Shown: positions 1 through 9,332, numbered from the stretch's first letter. The stretch: 64,000 bases of DNA from Betaproteobacteria bacterium (GCA_013298695.1 JAAFIS010000012.1:1-64000); one strand, 5' to 3'. Translations and numbers: made by a program. Notes: a model not told the origin generated them from the sequence alone.

Positions 1-110
1 CCCCATAGCTAGTGGGCCCCACCCCTTCCCATCCCGAACAGGACCGTGAAACCACTCAGCGCCAATGATAGTCAGCCTTATAGCTCGCGAAAGTAGGTCA
101 GAGTCAAACT
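1..110 (+). rRNA. rrf: 5S ribosomal RNA, 3' part
   Basis: The first ~110 bases match the conserved layout of betaproteobacterial 5S rRNA: CATAGC near the start, CCCATCCCGAAC at about 28-39, a GAAAC segment, CGCCAATGATAGT at about 60-72 and GAAAGTAGGTCA at about 89-100. The first few nucleotides lie outside the window, so the gene is cut at its 5' end. It is the distal gene of an rRNA operon read on the plus strand and is followed by an intrinsic terminator. The exact 3' end is estimated. Confidence 0.9.
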
Positions 111-125
111 AAATTATTCAAAGAA

Positions 126-153
126 AAAGCCTCCGAACTGGAGGCTTTTTTTT
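126..153 (+). terminator. Intrinsic terminator of the rRNA operon
   Basis: AAAGCCTCC and GGAGGCTTT form a perfect stem around a GAACT loop, directly followed by a T run. It lies just after the 5S gene and would end the rRNA transcript. Confidence 0.9.
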
Positions 154-213
154 ACGCGTTTGGGCGAAGATGGTTTTGAAACTATCGCGTGCAAAAGCTA
201 CAATTGCGACATA

Positions 214-289
214 GGCCAAGTAGCTCAGTTGGTAGAGCAGCGGATTGAAAATCCGCGTGTCGGTGGTTCGATTCCGCCCTTGGCCACCA
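214..289 (+). tRNA. tRNA-Phe (anticodon GAA)
   Basis: A 76-nt cloverleaf can be traced. The acceptor GGCCAAG pairs with CTTGGCC, the D arm contains AGCTCAGTTGGTAGAGC, the anticodon loop TTGAAAA gives anticodon GAA, and the T arm contains GGTTCGATTCC. The 3' CCA is encoded. It lies about 60 bp after the rRNA terminator and may have its own promoter. Confidence 0.97.
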
Positions 290-342
290 CTTCCCAGACG
301 TACGTCGACTTATACAGTTGACGCCGTTTGATATCCGATTGG

Positions 343-367
343 AAATGGGCATTGGCCCATTTTTTTT
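343..367 (+). terminator. Intrinsic terminator after tRNA-Phe
   Basis: AAATGGGC and GCCCATTT flank a short loop and run into eight or more T residues. It separates the tRNA transcript from the rimP operon. Confidence 0.85.
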
Positions 368-399
368 TGTCTATTTGATTCGCATCATTATCGAGATTC

Positions 400-846
400 G
401 TGAACGTTCCCGCACTGATTGAGAACTTAATACTTCAACACGGCTACGAGCTAATCGAAGCCGAGTTCGTGCGTGCGCGTAATCTTTGGCGCGTGTTTAT
501 TGATCGGCCGGAAAGTAAGTCGGGCGTCGATCTGATTTCTGTGGACGACTGTTCGCGTGTTACAGAGCTTTTACTAGACGAGTTCGAGGCGAAAAATGTC
601 GCATATGACTACCTAGAGGTTTCTTCGCCAGGGATTGATCGCGCACTCACCAAGCTAAACCACTTTGCGCGATTTGCCGGCGAACAAGTCAAGCTTACGC
701 TCGAACCCGCGTATCAAGGTGAGCGCAAATTAAACGGCGAGTTGTTAGGCGCGACTGCGCAGGAAGTACGTATTCGAAACGAGGATGGTGAGCACGTCAT
801 CCCCTATGCAAATGTGGCTCGCGCTCGCGTAGTCGCACAGATTTAG
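400..846 (+). CDS. rimP: Ribosome maturation factor RimP
   Basis: A 148-residue protein of the RimP (DUF150) family, needed for maturation of the 30S subunit in the cytoplasm. Family features are the N-terminal alpha/beta domain with LIENLILQHGYELIEAEF, the motif DDCSRVTELL and the hallmark YLEVSSPGIDRALTK at about residues 71-85, then a small SH3-like C-terminal domain. The start is GTG at 400. The length is normal for the family. It begins the rimP-nusA-infB-rbfA-truB operon and its stop lies 12 bases before the nusA start, so the two are surely co-transcribed. Confidence 0.95.
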   Translation: MNVPALIENLILQHGYELIEAEFVRARNLWRVFIDRPESKSGVDLISVDDCSRVTELLLDEFEAKNVAYDYLEVSSPGIDRALTKLNHFARFAGEQVKLTLEPAYQGERKLNGELLGATAQEVRIRNEDGEHVIPYANVARARVVAQI

Positions 847-858
847 TTGGAGAAACAG

Positions 859-2421
859 ATGAATCGAGAGATCCTCGTATTGGCAGACGCGTTGGCGCGC
901 GAGAAAAACGTGTCGAAGGAAATCATTTTCCAAGCGCTCGAACAGGCGCTCGCGTCCGCTACAAAGCGTTTACACAAAGAGCGTATCGAGGCGCGCGTGG
1001 AAATTGACCGCGAAACTGGCGATTACAAATCGTTCCGCCGTTGGCACATCGTTCCCGAGGAAATCTTTGAGGATCCCGACAATCAGATGATGCTTCGCGA
1101 GGCGCACGAGTTCGACACGACGAAGCAGATGGACGAGTATCTCGAAGAGCCACTCGAGCCTATCCCGTTTGGGCGGATCGGTGCGCAGGCGGCCAAGCAA
1201 GTCATTCTCCAACGCGTGCGAGACGCAGAGCGCGAACAGGTGCTCGAAGAGTTTCTTGAGCGCAACGACAAGCTCATCAATGGCACTGTTCGCCGAATTG
1301 ATCGAGGCTCCATCATCGTCGAATCCGGACGCGTTGAGGGCGTGATTCCACGAGACCAGTTGATCCCCCGCGAAAATTTCCGCGTTGGCGACCGCATTCG
1401 AGCATTCGTGCTTCGGATTGATCGCCAAGCGCGCGGACCGCAGCTGATCCTGAGTCGCACCGCGCCGCAGTTCGTCTCGGCGTTGTTCGAACTTGAAGTC
1501 CCTGAAATCGAAGAAGGCGTGATTGAGGTTAAGGCTGTTGCTCGCGATCCAGGATTGCGCGCGAAGATCGCCGTTAAATCAAATGATCCACGACTTGATC
1601 CGCAGGGAACCTGTATCGGCATGCGCGGATCACGGGTGAACGCGGTAACCAATGAACTCGCAGGCGAGCGCATCGATATTATTTTGTGGGCGGATGAGAC
1701 GGCGCAATTCGTGATCAATGCACTTGCACCCGCGCAAATCACAAGCATCGTAGTGGATGAAGAAAATCATTCCATGGATGTCGTTGTTAATGAAGACAAT
1801 CTCGCGCTCGCGATCGGCAAAGGCGGCCAAAACGTTCGCCTCGCCACGGAGCTCACTGGCTGGCAACTCAATTTAATGAGCGAAGAGCAATCAGCTAACA
1901 AGTCTGAGGCCGAAACCATCAGGACGCGGACCGCGTTTATGCTGAAACTCGACGTTGATGAAGAAGTGGCTCAAATCCTCGTGGATGAGGGGTTTTCAAC
2001 GGTTGAAGAGGTCGCCTACGTGCCCCTGCCTGAACTACAGGCAATTGAGGCGTTCGATGACGACACGGTCAACGAATTGCGAACCCGAGCGCGCAACGCT
2101 GCGCTGACCGACGAAATTGCAAAAGAAGAAGTTCTCGAAAACGCTGACGACGACCTAAAGTCGTTGGAAGGCGTCGACACCGAGTTGTTGATGAAGCTTT
2201 CAAAATTTGGCATCACGACGCGAGACGCGCTCGGCGACTTAGCCGCTGACGAGCTTTGCGCGATTAAGGTGTTCAGCGAAGACCGCGCGAGAGCGTTGAT
2301 CGACGGCGGGTTCGCCGATCTTACTGACGATGAAAAACAATTGATGAGCAGGGCGGACACGAAGACCGCCACACAGCTTATCGCTCGCGCACGCGAGTCT
2401 TGGTTCGCGAAGAGCGAATGA
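859..2421 (+). CDS. nusA: Transcription termination/antitermination protein NusA
   Basis: NusA binds RNA polymerase and nascent RNA and modulates pausing, termination and antitermination. The protein begins MNREILVLADALAREKNVS, has the N-terminal polymerase-binding domain (about 1-130), an S1 domain (about 135-200), two KH domains (IAVKSNDPRLDPQGTCIG, then LALAIGKGGQNVRLA) and two C-terminal acidic helix-hairpin repeats (about 365-515). At 520 residues it resembles the E. coli type with both C-terminal repeats. ATG 859 was preferred to an in-frame TTG at 847 because GGAG lies just before it and the family starts here. Confidence 0.96.
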   Translation: MNREILVLADALAREKNVSKEIIFQALEQALASATKRLHKERIEARVEIDRETGDYKSFRRWHIVPEEIFEDPDNQMMLREAHEFDTTKQMDEYLEEPLEPIPFGRIGAQAAKQVILQRVRDAEREQVLEEFLERNDKLINGTVRRIDRGSIIVESGRVEGVIPRDQLIPRENFRVGDRIRAFVLRIDRQARGPQLILSRTAPQFVSALFELEVPEIEEGVIEVKAVARDPGLRAKIAVKSNDPRLDPQGTCIGMRGSRVNAVTNELAGERIDIILWADETAQFVINALAPAQITSIVVDEENHSMDVVVNEDNLALAIGKGGQNVRLATELTGWQLNLMSEEQSANKSEAETIRTRTAFMLKLDVDEEVAQILVDEGFSTVEEVAYVPLPELQAIEAFDDDTVNELRTRARNAALTDEIAKEEVLENADDDLKSLEGVDTELLMKLSKFGITTRDALGDLAADELCAIKVFSEDRARALIDGGFADLTDDEKQLMSRADTKTATQLIARARESWFAKSE

Positions 2422-2435
2422 AATGAGAGGCACGC

Positions 2436-5231
2436 TTGAGCATTACCAAAACTACCGTTTCCGAATTTGCAGCCGAGTTAAAGCTCACCGTTCCTGCGCT
2501 GCTTAAGCAGCTCGCTGCGGCAGGCGTTGCCGAGAAAACTGAGGACGCGGCGCTCTCGGCTGCAGACAAAACCAAGCTACTTGAGTATCTTCGCAAGCAG
2601 CATGGCGCCGCCGACGAAAGCGCAGGCAAACGCATTACGCTGACGCGCAAGTCAACAACCGAACTGCGCACTGCTGACGCGACAGGTAAATCGCGGACTG
2701 TTCAGGTTGAGGTTCGCAAAAAGCGAGTCTTGGTGACGCGTGCAGCCGAAACTGCGCCACCGGCCGCTGAAGTTGTACCGGTTCAAGACGCGCCAGCGGA
2801 AATCAAGCCAGTTCTCAGTGAGCAAGAAGTCGCCGCACGCGCAGCGGAGGACGCACGCGCTACCGCGTTGCGCGAAGCACAAGAGGCGGCGGCTCGGGAA
2901 AAGGCAGACCGCGGTAAGTCGAAGCCCCCGGTAGTCGCGCTCGACAGCGCGCCGCCGTTGACTGCGGTCGCCGACAGTGCACCTGTCGCAGAACCGAGCG
3001 AAGTGCAAGCGGTATCACCGCCAGTGCAAGCGATCGCGCCAGAAGGCAAAGTTGTGGCGGCAACGGCTTCAGCGGCAACAGCCAAGCCAGCGGCTTCAGC
3101 GCCTCCGGCAACACCAGAGGCGAAATCAGAAGCAGCGTTGTCTGCACCGCGTCCGCGCATTGGTGAGCGCGTTGATCTGACGCCGAAGCCGAAGCCAGCG
3201 GACACCACGCTGCACCGCCCAGCAAAGCCTGGTGTTAAAACCGGCAAGGACGGTGTGGCGGCGAAACCAGCGGCGAAGCCGGGCGAGAAGAAGGCTGCGG
3301 CTTGGCAAGAAGACGCCGCTCGCAAGAAGGTCATGAAAACTCGCGACGCTGCCCCTGACGCAGACAGCGGCAGCGGTTGGAAAGCCGGCGGCAAAGGCGG
3401 CAAATCCGCAGGACGTCGCGGCGGTGGCAATCGCAGCGAACGCACCGAACAGGCAGATCAGCCGGATGCAACGCCAAAAGAGATCATCGTTCCTGAGACG
3501 ATCACCGTTGCTGAGTTGGCGCACAAGATGGCCATCAAAGCGGCTGAGCTCATTAAATCGATGATGAAGATGGGTCAGATGGTCACCATCAACCAAGTCC
3601 TTGACCGCGATACGGCGATGATTTTGGTTCAAGAAATGGGGCGTGTCGCGATTGCAGCCAAAGACGACGATCCCGACGCGGCGCTCACTGAGGCTATTGA
3701 CGATCAATCTGACGTCAAGCTTGAAGCACGGCCACCCGTGGTCACCATCATGGGCCACGTCGATCACGGCAAAACGTCGCTGCTCGACAAAATTCGCTCT
3801 GCACGCGTCGCAAGTGGCGAAGCGGGTGGGATTACGCAGCACATTGGTGCGTACCATGTTGAAACCAGCAAAGGCATTATCACCTTCCTCGATACGCCGG
3901 GCCACGAAGCGTTCACCGCGATGCGTGCACGAGGCGCAAAGGTTACCGACGTTGTTGTTCTGGTGGTCGCCGCTGATGACGGTGTTATGCCGCAAACGAA
4001 GGAAGCGATCGCACATGCGAAAGCCGCGAAGGTTCCGCTTATCGTTGCGATCAATAAGATTGACAAGCCAGGCAGCAATCCGGATCGTGTGAAGCAAGAA
4101 TTGGTGGCTGAAGGCGTCGTGCCCGAAGAGTACGGCGGCGACGCGATCTTCGTGCCCGTCTCCGCACTTACGGGCGCAGGTATCGATCAACTTCTTGACT
4201 CGATACTGTTGCAATCTGAAGTGCTTGAGCTGCAATCCCCGGTGAACGCGCCTGCACGCGGCGTGGTGATCGAAGCGCGTCTCGACAAAGGCCGCGGCGC
4301 GGTGGCGACGGTCATCGTCACCAGTGGCACGTTAAAGCGCGGCGATATGGTGCTCGCGGGCTCGGTGTTCGGGCGTGTTCGCGCGCTCAACGATGAAGAT
4401 GGCAAAAACGTTACCGACGCTGGGCCGTCGATTCCTGTTGAAATTCAAGGGCTATCCGACGTACCCGGCGCAGGTGAGGATTTCATCGTGCTCGGCGACG
4501 AACGCAAGGCTCGCGAAATCGCATTGTTCCGTCAGGGCAAATTCCGTGACGTGAAGCTCGCGAAGCAGCAAGCGGCTAAGCTCGAAAACGCGTTTGCAAA
4601 CATGGGCGAAGCAGCGGCGAAATCGTTGCCGCTCATCATCAAAGCCGACGTTCAAGGCTCGTACGAAGGCCTATCGCACGCGCTCGCGAAGCTCACTACT
4701 GATGAAGTGCGTGTGCAAGTGGTGCATAGCGCGGTGGGCGCGATCACTGAGAGTGACGTAAACCTTGCGGTTGCGTCAAAAGCAGTGATCATTGGCTTCA
4801 ACGTTCGTGCTGACGCTGCGGCGCGCAAAGCTGCAGAATCGCAGGACGTCCAGATCCGTTACTACGACATCATTTATGAAGCTGTTGATGACGTGAAAAA
4901 CGCACTCGGCGGATTACTCGCACCAGAGAAGAAAGAAAACACCTTGGGTCTCGTCGAGATTCGTCAGGTTTTCCGTATTTCCAAGGTCGGCGCGATTGCC
5001 GGTTGCTATGTGCTCGAAGGTGTGGTCAAGCGCAACGCCATGGTGCGTTTGCTTCGCGACAACACTGTCATCTGGACGGGTGAACTTGATTCGCTCAAGC
5101 GCTTCAAAGACGACGTGCGCGAAGTCAAAGAAAACTTCGAATGCGGTTTATCGCTCAAAAACTACAACGATATTCAGGAACTTGATCGACTCGAGGTCTA
5201 TGAAATCGTTGAAGTTCAGAGAACGCTTTAA
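2436..5231 (+). CDS. infB: Translation initiation factor IF-2
   Basis: IF-2 is the GTPase that brings initiator tRNA to the 30S subunit and promotes subunit joining. The 931 residues comprise an N-terminal IF2 domain ([16 protein letters not shown]), a long Ala/Pro/Lys-rich linker to about residue 345, a second IF2_N domain (about 350-400), and the GTPase domain with GHVDHGKT at about 440-447, DTPGHEAF and NKID. Domains II, III and IV follow. The start is TTG at 2436 with GAGAGG five bases upstream. The variable linker is low-complexity and highly biased in composition, which produces long meaningless frames on both strands. Confidence 0.97.
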   Translation: MSITKTTVSEFAAELKLTVPALLKQLAAAGVAEKTEDAALSAADKTKLLEYLRKQHGAADESAGKRITLTRKSTTELRTADATGKSRTVQVEVRKKRVLVTRAAETAPPAAEVVPVQDAPAEIKPVLSEQEVAARAAEDARATALREAQEAAAREKADRGKSKPPVVALDSAPPLTAVADSAPVAEPSEVQAVSPPVQAIAPEGKVVAATASAATAKPAASAPPATPEAKSEAALSAPRPRIGERVDLTPKPKPADTTLHRPAKPGVKTGKDGVAAKPAAKPGEKKAAAWQEDAARKKVMKTRDAAPDADSGSGWKAGGKGGKSAGRRGGGNRSERTEQADQPDATPKEIIVPETITVAELAHKMAIKAAELIKSMMKMGQMVTINQVLDRDTAMILVQEMGRVAIAAKDDDPDAALTEAIDDQSDVKLEARPPVVTIMGHVDHGKTSLLDKIRSARVASGEAGGITQHIGAYHVETSKGIITFLDTPGHEAFTAMRARGAKVTDVVVLVVAADDGVMPQTKEAIAHAKAAKVPLIVAINKIDKPGSNPDRVKQELVAEGVVPEEYGGDAIFVPVSALTGAGIDQLLDSILLQSEVLELQSPVNAPARGVVIEARLDKGRGAVATVIVTSGTLKRGDMVLAGSVFGRVRALNDEDGKNVTDAGPSIPVEIQGLSDVPGAGEDFIVLGDERKAREIALFRQGKFRDVKLAKQQAAKLENAFANMGEAAAKSLPLIIKADVQGSYEGLSHALAKLTTDEVRVQVVHSAVGAITESDVNLAVASKAVIIGFNVRADAAARKAAESQDVQIRYYDIIYEAVDDVKNALGGLLAPEKKENTLGLVEIRQVFRISKVGAIAGCYVLEGVVKRNAMVRLLRDNTVIWTGELDSLKRFKDDVREVKENFECGLSLKNYNDIQELDRLEVYEIVEVQRTL

Positions 5232-5236
5232 GAGCC

Positions 5237-5295
5237 TAGGCGCGGGCTTGACCGCGCTCTATTGAGGAGAAAAAGCGCGGTCAAGCCCGCGCCTA
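5237..5295. repeat. Perfect 22-bp inverted repeat after infB
   Basis: Positions 5237-5258 (starting TAGGCGCGGGCTTGACC) are exactly complementary to 5274-5295, with a 15-base loop. It starts six bases after the infB stop. There is no T run after the stem, so it is not a classical intrinsic terminator. It could attenuate transcription, protect the infB mRNA 3' end, or be a REP-like palindrome. Confidence 0.85.
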
Positions 5296-5304
5296 CTCCG
5301 CCGT

Positions 5305-5491
5305 ACGAAACAAGGGTTCTCTTCCGCGCGAATTACCAACGCGCAGACTCGCCAATATGAAACAAGGCTTCTTTCCTCGCGCGCTGATTACGAACACGCG
5401 GACTCGCTAATATGAAACAAGGCTTTTCTCCTCGCGCGGACCACGAACGCGCCGGTAAATTACGATGAAACAAGGATTCTCTCCTCGCGCG
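5305..5491 (+). repeat. Four tandem copies of the rbfA 5' end
   Basis: The stretch ATGAAACAAGG-N6-CCTCGCGCG that starts rbfA occurs four times in imperfect copies: at 5305 (ATG degenerated to ACG), 5357, 5412 and the real gene start at 5465, at spacings of 52, 55 and 53 bases. The sequence between copies is also related (ACGAACACGCGGACTCGCTAAT and variants). The two intact upstream ATGs open short frames of 17 and 18 codons; the second stops with TGA at 5466-5468, overlapping the rbfA ATG. Confidence 0.9.
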
Positions 5492-5917
5492 TTAAAAATC
5501 TCTGAGCAAATTCAGCGCGAACTGGCTCAGATGCTTTCACTCGAGGTGCGAGATCCGCGCGTCAAGGGCGTGACGATTACCCAGGTGGAAGTCACCCCCG
5601 ATCTCTCGCACGCGAAGGTGTTGTATGTTCATCCGCGTGGATTTGACGGCGAAAAAGAAGCCGACGCTGGTTTTTTCAGTGTGAATGGTTTCTTGCGACA
5701 CGGCATTGCAGAGCGGCTTTCAATTTTTAAAGCGCCATCATTGCGGTTTGCTTACGACCGAACATTTGAAGAGGGCACTCGTTTGTCTGCGCTCATCGAC
5801 GCCGCGCGCAACGATGATCGTCGCGTGATCAAAGAAGCATCCGATGACGTGACTCAGGAGACAGGCGACGGCGTCACGAGTGGCGACGCAAGCTCTGCTG
5901 CCGAATCCGCGAAGTAA
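5465..5917 (+). CDS. rbfA: Ribosome-binding factor A
   Basis: RbfA binds free 30S subunits and acts in 16S rRNA 5'-end processing and cold adaptation. The 150 residues show the single KH-like domain with RALKISEQIQRELAQML, EVRDPRVKGVTITQVEVTPDLSHAKVL and the C-terminal LRFAYDRTFEEGTRLSALI. A Thr/Ser/Asp-rich tail follows (about 125-150). The start is chosen at 5465 because homology begins with MKQGFSPRALKISEQ. No good Shine-Dalgarno sequence precedes it; an 18-codon upstream frame ends in an ATGA overlap, so translational coupling is possible. It lies between infB and truB as in most proteobacteria. Confidence 0.94.
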   Translation: MKQGFSPRALKISEQIQRELAQMLSLEVRDPRVKGVTITQVEVTPDLSHAKVLYVHPRGFDGEKEADAGFFSVNGFLRHGIAERLSIFKAPSLRFAYDRTFEEGTRLSALIDAARNDDRRVIKEASDDVTQETGDGVTSGDASSAAESAK

Positions 5918-5936
5918 GCAACTAACTTTCTGAGGT

Positions 5937-5951
5937 ATCGCCCAATTGATA
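5937..5951 (+). repeat. REP half-site containing the truB start codon
   Basis: GTATCGCCCAATTGA matches one arm of the REP family found at 8381, 36280, 44937 and 61895. The TTG of its CCAATTG is the likely truB start codon. The second arm is not preserved. Confidence 0.5.
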
Positions 5952-6860
5952 AGCGGCGTCGCGCTGATCGACAAGCCACTCGATCTCACATCATTCGGCG
6001 TCGTCGCCCGCATTAAACGGGTGTATAAGCCCGAAGGCGTTATCCGGGTTGGACACACCGGAACACTTGATCCGCTGGCGACTGGACTGCTCCCCATTTG
6101 CTTGGGCGAAGCGACCAAATTCGCCCAACGCATGCTCGACGCCGACAAAGGCTATTTGGCAACGGTCAAGCTCGGAGAGGCCACTGAGAGCGGTGATCGC
6201 GAAGGTGAGGTTATCGCGCGCGGACGCGCCGATTTTTCCCTCGGAGAAATTAACTTAGCGCTACAGAAATTCCTCGGCACCATTCAACAAACGCCACCCA
6301 AGTTCTCAGCGCTCAAGATTGATGGTCGCCCGGCTTATGCGCTTGCCCGTGAAGGTAAAGTCGTCGAGCTCGCCGCGCGAAGTGTAACCATTCATAAACT
6401 TTCATTGGTCGCCCATCGCCCAGAAACACGCGAACTCGATCTTGAAGTCACCTGCAGCAAGGGCACCTACATTCGCTCGCTCGCGATCGACATCGGGGAA
6501 GCACTGGGCACGTTTGCGCACCTCGCAGCGCTGCGCCGAACAACCACAGGCGGTTTCGATCTCTCACAAACCCGAACGCTTGACGATTGGATGAGCGCAT
6601 CGCCCGATGAACGTCGTGCGTGGTTGTTGCCCGCCGATTCGTTAATTCAAGACCTGCCGCGCATCGATCTTGACGCGCAACAAAGCATCGATCTTAGGAA
6701 CGGAAAACTTGTCGCGGTAAACGCGAGCGCTGAAGTTGCTCCGCAATTTCGTATTTACGACGAAAGCAGCGCGCTAGTCGGTTTGGCCGAAATCATTCTC
6801 GTGAGCGGCGAGCCGCATTTGAAATCGCAGCGATTGATGTCAACAGCGCAACAAGCCTAA
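5946..6860 (+). CDS. truB: tRNA pseudouridine-55 synthase TruB
   Basis: TruB isomerises U55 in the T loop of tRNAs. The 304-residue protein has the family start GVALIDKPLDLTSF, the catalytic motif GHTGTLDPLATG with the nucleophilic Asp at about residue 42, the KGYLATVKLGEATESGDREG segment (about 72-90), and the motifs TPPKFSALKIDGRPAYALAREG and CSKGTYIRSLAIDIG. A PUA-like C-terminal part follows. The start is TTG at 5946 with TGAGG ten bases upstream; this start codon lies in a REP-like half-palindrome. It is the last gene of the operon. Confidence 0.95.
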   Translation: MISGVALIDKPLDLTSFGVVARIKRVYKPEGVIRVGHTGTLDPLATGLLPICLGEATKFAQRMLDADKGYLATVKLGEATESGDREGEVIARGRADFSLGEINLALQKFLGTIQQTPPKFSALKIDGRPAYALAREGKVVELAARSVTIHKLSLVAHRPETRELDLEVTCSKGTYIRSLAIDIGEALGTFAHLAALRRTTTGGFDLSQTRTLDDWMSASPDERRAWLLPADSLIQDLPRIDLDAQQSIDLRNGKLVAVNASAEVAPQFRIYDESSALVGLAEIILVSGEPHLKSQRLMSTAQQA

Positions 6861-6909
6861 CCGATCGCAACAGTCGATCCGACCTCCGGTGCGCCGATAG
6901 AATGACACT

Positions 6910-8343
6910 ATGGCACTTGATACCGAAATCCAACAACTACGCACTCCTCCCCATTCGATTGAGGCGGAGCAATCGGTGCTCGGCGCGTTGATTCTTGACA
7001 ACAACGCAATTGATAAAGTTGCAGACGTTCTCAAAGCGGAGGATTTTTACAACGAAGGGCATCGGCTTGTCTATGAACACATCAACCGGCTCGCCGCGTC
7101 AAATAGCCCCGCTGATGCGGTAACGCTCTCGGAGAGTTTGCGCGCGATCGGCAAGCTTGAATACGTCGGTGGATTGGCCTATATCGGCGCGATTGCAAAT
7201 GCCGTTCCGACGGCTGCGAACGTGCGCCGCTATGCTGAGATCGTGCGCGATCGTTCGGTAATGCGCAGGCTTGCAGGTGTTGCAACTGACATCGCTGAAG
7301 CCGCGATCAACCCGATGGGCAAATCAAGCGAACAATTGCTCGACGAAGCCGAAGGAAAGATTTTCGAAATCGCCGAATCCGGTGATCGCTCGAAACAAAA
7401 CTTCGTATCACTCTCCGATTTAACCGCGCAAGCGATTGACCGCGTAGAAGAGCTTTATCGCCGAGACAACCCGAGCGACGTGACCGGCATCGCGACGGGC
7501 TACACCGATCTCGACCGCATGACTGCAGGGCTTCAACGCGGTGATCTTGTGATCGTGGCCGGTCGCCCATCGATGGGTAAAACGGCCTTCTCACTCAACA
7601 TTGGCGAACACGTTGCGCTGCGACTGAAGCAACCAGTTGCCGTGTTCTCGATGGAGATGGGTGCGCTGCAGCTTGCGATGCGTTTGATTGGCTCGGTCGG
7701 CAAGCTCGACCAACACGTGTTGCGCACCGGCCGGCTGACCGATACCGATTGGAATAAATTCACCGACGCGCTCTCACAGCTTGATAGCTCGCCGATGTAC
7801 ATCGATGAAACTGCGGGCTTAAATCCGTATGAGCTGCGCGCGCGCGCGCGTCGGCTTGCGCGGCAAGTCGGCGGACTCGGGCTCATCATCGTGGACTACA
7901 TTCAGCTGATGAGCAGCACCAGCAGTGGCGAAAATCGTGCGACCGAAGTCTCTGAAATCTCGCGTTCGCTGAAATCACTCGCCAAGGAATTACAAGTGCC
8001 GGTGATTGCGCTCTCACAGTTAAACCGCTCGCTAGAACAACGCCCGAATAAGCGCCCAGTGATGAGTGATTTGCGTGAATCCGGTGCGATTGAGCAAGAT
8101 GCCGACGTGATCTTCTTCATCTATCGCGATGAGGTTTATAACCAAGATTCCCCGGCAAAAGGTGTCGCTGAAATCATCATCGGCAAACAGCGTAACGGCC
8201 CGATTGGCACGGTGAACCTGACCTTCCGAGGCGAACACACTCGTTTCGAGAATTACGCAGCCAGTGAGAACTACATGAACACTGGGGCGATTTCACCCGT
8301 TCGTTCGAGTGCACCAAAGTTCGGTGGCGATTCCCCGTTCTGA
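6910..8343 (+). CDS. dnaB: Replicative DNA helicase DnaB
   Basis: DnaB is the hexameric helicase that unwinds DNA at the replication fork. The 477 residues contain the N-terminal primase-interacting domain (PPHSIEAEQSVLGALILDNNAIDKV, about 15-120), a linker, and a RecA-like domain with Walker A GRPSMGKT at about 217-224. VFSMEM, the Walker B segment LIIVDYIQLM and ALSQLNRSLEQRPNKRPVMSDLRESGAIEQDAD follow. No intein interrupts it. It lies 49 bp after truB and may have its own promoter. Confidence 0.97.
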   Translation: MALDTEIQQLRTPPHSIEAEQSVLGALILDNNAIDKVADVLKAEDFYNEGHRLVYEHINRLAASNSPADAVTLSESLRAIGKLEYVGGLAYIGAIANAVPTAANVRRYAEIVRDRSVMRRLAGVATDIAEAAINPMGKSSEQLLDEAEGKIFEIAESGDRSKQNFVSLSDLTAQAIDRVEELYRRDNPSDVTGIATGYTDLDRMTAGLQRGDLVIVAGRPSMGKTAFSLNIGEHVALRLKQPVAVFSMEMGALQLAMRLIGSVGKLDQHVLRTGRLTDTDWNKFTDALSQLDSSPMYIDETAGLNPYELRARARRLARQVGGLGLIIVDYIQLMSSTSSGENRATEVSEISRSLKSLAKELQVPVIALSQLNRSLEQRPNKRPVMSDLRESGAIEQDADVIFFIYRDEVYNQDSPAKGVAEIIIGKQRNGPIGTVNLTFRGEHTRFENYAASENYMNTGAISPVRSSAPKFGGDSPF

Positions 8344-8380
8344 TCGCTCAACGCGATAATCGCTGATTTAACTTTAGTAG

Positions 8381-8476
8381 CGTACGCCCAATTGATGCGG
8401 GCAAAAACGCTAGAAATCTATTTTAACGAGAATCGACTAAATTTTGCGTGTCGCCCAATTAAATCGGGCGTTACGC
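8381..8476. repeat. Paired REP element (about 96 bp) downstream of dnaB
   Basis: Two palindromes, CGCCCAATTGATGCGGGC and CGCCCAATTAAATCGGGCG, lie about 47 bases apart. The outer ends are GTAC...GTTAC, so the pair is itself roughly symmetrical. It has the same architecture as the elements at 36280-36373 and 61895-61986. It lies between the convergent dnaB and paaG. Confidence 0.8.
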
Positions 8477-8546
8477 GATGAAGTTAACCGTGAATTCTGC
8501 GTTTAAGCTCCATCCACGTAGCCCGCCGTTACTGAGCGGGTTGACT

Positions 8547-9332
8547 CTAGCGCCCTACAAACTTTGGCGTGCGTTTTTCTTTGAACGCCGAAACGCCTTC
8601 GCGATAGTCCGCTGAAAAACCGCACTCGCGCATCAGCTCGCCTTCAAGTGCAAGTTGAGCTTCCAATGAGTGTCCGGCGCTCGCGTAGATCGCTTGTTTG
8701 GTTCGCGCATACCCGAGCGTTGGGCCGTTCGCAAGCTGTGTAGCAATTTGCGCAACGTGCTCATCAAACGCTGCGTCGTCAACTGACGCCCAGATCAAAC
8801 CCATCGCAGCCGCTTGATTCGCGGCTAGCTTATCTCCGAGCAGCGCCAGTCCCATCGCGCGCTGCGTGCCAACTAAGCGAGGCAAAAAGTAAGAGCCGCC
8901 GGTGTCGGGAATCAGCCCGAGCTTGCAAAACGGTTGTAAGAAACTCGCACTTTGCTTTGCGATGACGAGATCGCAAGCCAATGCAAAGTTGCAGCCCGCA
9001 CCCGCTGCGACGCCGTTTACAGCTGCAATGATGGGCAGCGGTAACGCGCGAAGCGTTTTCACCAGCGGCGCGTAGTTTGTTGCTACTGATTCGCCCAAAT
9101 CAACGGACTGGCCCGGCGCCACCGCGCGGTCGTTCAAATCTTGTCCCGCACAGAAGCCTTTGCCGGCGCCGGTGATGACCAATACTCGTGCGCCGCCCGT
9201 CTGTACCTGAGCGAGCGCAGCGCGAAGCTCGATATGCATTTGCGCGGTGAATGCGTTGAGTCGATCGGGGCGATTGAGCGTGATGCGCGCGATGCCGTCG
9301 GTCACGTCAAACAAAAGCGTTTCGAATTGCAT
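8547..9332 (-). CDS. paaG: 2-(1,2-epoxy-1,2-dihydrophenyl)acetyl-CoA isomerase PaaG
   Basis: This crotonase-family enzyme of 261 residues isomerises ring-epoxyphenylacetyl-CoA to the oxepin in aerobic phenylacetate breakdown. PaaG-specific stretches are GAGKGFCAGQDLNDRAV (about 55-71), AVNGVAAGAGCNFALACDLVIA (oxyanion hole), KLGLIPDTGGSYFLPRLVG, RAMGLALLGDKL and the C-terminal SADYREGVSAFKEKRTPKF. It is transcribed away from the main paa cluster and separated from it by a GGDEF/EAL gene, an unusual split. No PaaR-like operator was found upstream of it. Confidence 0.9.
   Translation of the reverse strand: MQFETLLFDVTDGIARITLNRPDRLNAFTAQMHIELRAALAQVQTGGARVLVITGAGKGFCAGQDLNDRAVAPGQSVDLGESVATNYAPLVKTLRALPLPIIAAVNGVAAGAGCNFALACDLVIAKQSASFLQPFCKLGLIPDTGGSYFLPRLVGTQRAMGLALLGDKLAANQAAAMGLIWASVDDAAFDEHVAQIATQLANGPTLGYARTKQAIYASAGHSLEAQLALEGELMRECGFSADYREGVSAFKEKRTPKFVGR

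Noticed and set aside
2783-4235. Long minus-strand frames across infB
   Set aside because: They are mirror frames of the Ala/Pro/Lys-rich linker and the GTPase domain of infB, with no family matches of their own.
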